The notes under the pieces were generated by a model, which saw nothing but the letters and a program-made list of their open reading frames with translations, was not told the origin of the DNA and searched no databases. The position numbers were made by a program, and so were the translations under genes. A stretch of DNA of 64,000 nt from Rhizobium anhuiense (GTDB lineage Bacteria; Pseudomonadota; Alphaproteobacteria; Rhizobiales; Rhizobiaceae): NCBI RefSeq assembly GCF_003985145.1, contig NZ_ML133522.1, positions 1-64,000 of the forward strand, written 5' to 3'. Of the stretch, positions 62,625-64,000 are shown in pieces. Every line of letters starts with the position of its first letter. The stretch's first letter is position 1.

Positions 62625-64000
62625 CCGATAAAGGCTCCCGGCAGGCCAATAAGCTCAGGGAAGGCTTCGAGCGGATGATCGCCGCGCACTTCGAGGCGCG
62701 GCAGACCGAAGATATTGTCGGAAAAGCCGGCCTTATCCGGCCGTGTTGTGAAGCCGACCCCGTAGCCGGAAAGCGCCAGAATGCCCGGGACCCTGAAGTC
62801 CGTCGCGCCGTAGGGCAGCGCGATGGAGTCCACCGGGGCGCCCAGCCGGTTCCGCAGCACATTGCGCGACAGCATGGCTTCGGCGAGCAGGGCTTCATTG
62901 TCCAGCGCAGTGGCCGGTGTGTGGGATGCGAGATGGGAACCGAAGCTGATGCCCTTTTGGTGCAACTCCTGAATCTGCGACCACGACATCAGGGCCGCGG
63001 GCTCTCCATAGGCGGAATCCCAGTCCGACCGGCCGCCGACTTTATCGGTCACGACGAACACCTCGGCTCTGAAGCCATTCTCGGCCAGGATCGGGAAGGC
63101 GTCCGTCAGGAAATCCAGATAGGCGTCGTCGAAGGTCAGCATGACCGGCCGGCCCTGGATCGGCTTGCCGCTGCGCAAAAGCTCGGCCAGGGTCTGCGCC
63201 GTCACGGTGTAATAACCCTGGCGCCGAAGGAACTGCATCTGCTTGCGGAAGATATCAGGCGAGGTGCGGAAGCGCCGGAGTGCGGCGGGGCCATCCCGTG
63301 CGATCCGGTGATACATCAGGATGGGAACCGAGGTCGTGACCTCCGTCGTCCATGCCGCTTCGCGGTCGACGCCGTCAGGCCCCCAGATGATGTGTTTTGC
63401 CACATCCGCATCCAATGGGGTTCCATGCCCCTCGCTGCGTAGGACAGCCGCGCCAACAGGGCCTTTTCGGAACCTGTGGATGGCATAGAGTTCGGTCTCG
63501 ATCGTCTCTTCCAGGGCCATCCCGGGTTGCGCGGCCAACACCTGCCGGATCGTCCCGACACCGAAAGGATTGCCCCAGTCGAAACCCGTCCGGTTGGGTT
63601 CGTCGCGGCGGATATGCGCATGGGCGGTGATGAGGTAGCCGTTCGGCTTCAGCGCGGCCGCCATCTTCCGGCAGGCAGCCGCGAGCATCTCCTCATCCTT
63701 CATGTAATACAGCACTTCGGAGCAGACGATGAGATCCTGTTCGGGCGGAAGATCCTGTCTGACGAAATCGAGAACGCGAAGCTCGATATTGCGATGGTCG
63801 CGACACCGCTCCACCGCCCTGTCGATCGCCCGCTGGGAAATATCGGTGGCCGTCAGCCGGCCGACCTTTTGCGCCAGCTTTTCGGTGAAAATCCCCTCGG
63901 CGCAGGCCAGCTCCAGCACCTTCTCGATCCCTTCCGGGATCAGGCTCAGCGTCTGCGCATATTTCACCTGCTCGTAGACCGAGACGTAGTTCCACGGATC
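62621..64000 (-). CDS. Methyltransferase-polysaccharide deacetylase fusion (5' end beyond window)
   Basis: 460 codons are visible; the frame stays open to the window edge, beginning DPWNYVSVYEQVKYAQTL, the typical start of the NodS-like SAM methyltransferase region. SAM motif I is VLELACAEGIFTEKLA. The C-terminal ~240 residues are a NodB-like deacetylase: ILMYHRIARDG, PVMLTFDDAYLDF (metal Asp), and FGSHLASHTPATALD (metal His pair). A GTG inside the visible part could be mistaken for the start. The fusion resembles a single-chain NodS-NodB pairing, hinting at N-methylated, de-N-acetylated amino sugars. True substrate unknown. Confidence 0.85.
   Translation of the reverse strand, partial: DPWNYVSVYEQVKYAQTLSLIPEGIEKVLELACAEGIFTEKLAQKVGRLTATDISQRAIDRAVERCRDHRNIELRVLDFVRQDLPPEQDLIVCSEVLYYMKDEEMLAAACRKMAAALKPNGYLITAHAHIRRDEPNRTGFDWGNPFGVGTIRQVLAAQPGMALEETIETELYAIHRFRKGPVGAAVLRSEGHGTPLDADVAKHIIWGPDGVDREAAWTTEVTTSVPILMYHRIARDGPAALRRFRTSPDIFRKQMQFLRRQGYYTVTAQTLAELLRSGKPIQGRPVMLTFDDAYLDFLTDAFPILAENGFRAEVFVVTDKVGGRSDWDSAYGEPAALMSWSQIQELHQKGISFGSHLASHTPATALDNEALLAEAMLSRNVLRNRLGAPVDSIALPYGATDFRVPGILALSGYGVGFTTRPDKAGFSDNIFGLPRLEVRGDHPLEAFPELIGLPGAFIG

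Overview
The window is a chromosomal segment of a fast-growing rhizobium, most likely Rhizobium of the leguminosarum/etli group. The evidence is a GC-rich alphaproteobacterial codon style, a thuA-thuB end, a Rap-type cadherin-like lectin, PssD/PssE-type split glycosyltransferases, paired rkpK/lpsL and noeJ/noeK nucleotide-sugar genes, and intergenic repeats of the kind known as RIME in rhizobia. No rRNA, tRNA, CRISPR array, phage or insertion sequence was seen.

Layout. 1-2.8 kb: the end of a ThuA-like gene, the ThuB-like oxidoreductase, and a winged-helix/TolB-like/TPR regulator. 2.9-9.4 kb: two small genes, then a minus-strand operon matching E. coli cecR-ybhG-ybhF-ybhS-ybhR in order and protein size, with a perfect palindrome upstream of the regulator. 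9.4-13.2 kb: a candidate small RNA, small secreted proteins, the UDP-glucuronate 4-epimerase LpsL, an endonuclease/exonuclease/phosphatase-fold membrane protein, and a triple hairpin repeat. 13.3-19.3 kb: GDP-mannose synthesis (noeJ, noeK), uracil-DNA glycosylase, a glyoxalase-fold dioxygenase with a carboxylesterase, and a KTSC protein. 19.5-23.1 kb: a lipoprotein, a phosphoesterase, UDP-glucose dehydrogenase and a LapG-like cysteine proteinase.

23.4-49.1 kb is a large surface-polysaccharide locus: a Wzy/ligase-like polymerase, a Wza-like export lipoprotein, a Wzc-like tyrosine autokinase, two unrecognised accessory proteins, a secreted Rap lectin, a beta-helix protein carrying the same lectin domain, a type I secretion ATPase and adaptor, an SGNH hydrolase, PssE/PssD, five further glycosyltransferases, two pyruvyl transferases, a Wzx flippase, a hexapeptide acyltransferase and a GH10 glycanase. 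With the nucleotide-sugar genes upstream this is nearly a whole Wzx/Wzy pathway for an acidic, pyruvylated polysaccharide, with its own secreted modifying and binding proteins. No priming phosphoglycosyl transferase is in the window.

51-56.9 kb holds the most novel candidate: a same-strand run of an XRE regulator, a SARP-like/TPR regulator, a 70-residue peptide, a YcaO enzyme, a TfuA protein and an 82-residue protein, closed by a strong terminator. YcaO-TfuA pairs thioamidate peptide backbones in characterised systems, so this looks like an undescribed peptide-modification (RiPP) locus with dedicated regulation. AT-rich gene-free stretches flank it.

58.7-64 kb is a second glycan cluster: two GT2 transferases, an ABC exporter, and a methyltransferase-polysaccharide deacetylase fusion that runs off the window. 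Functional names rest on motif reading, gene order and length; no database search was run.
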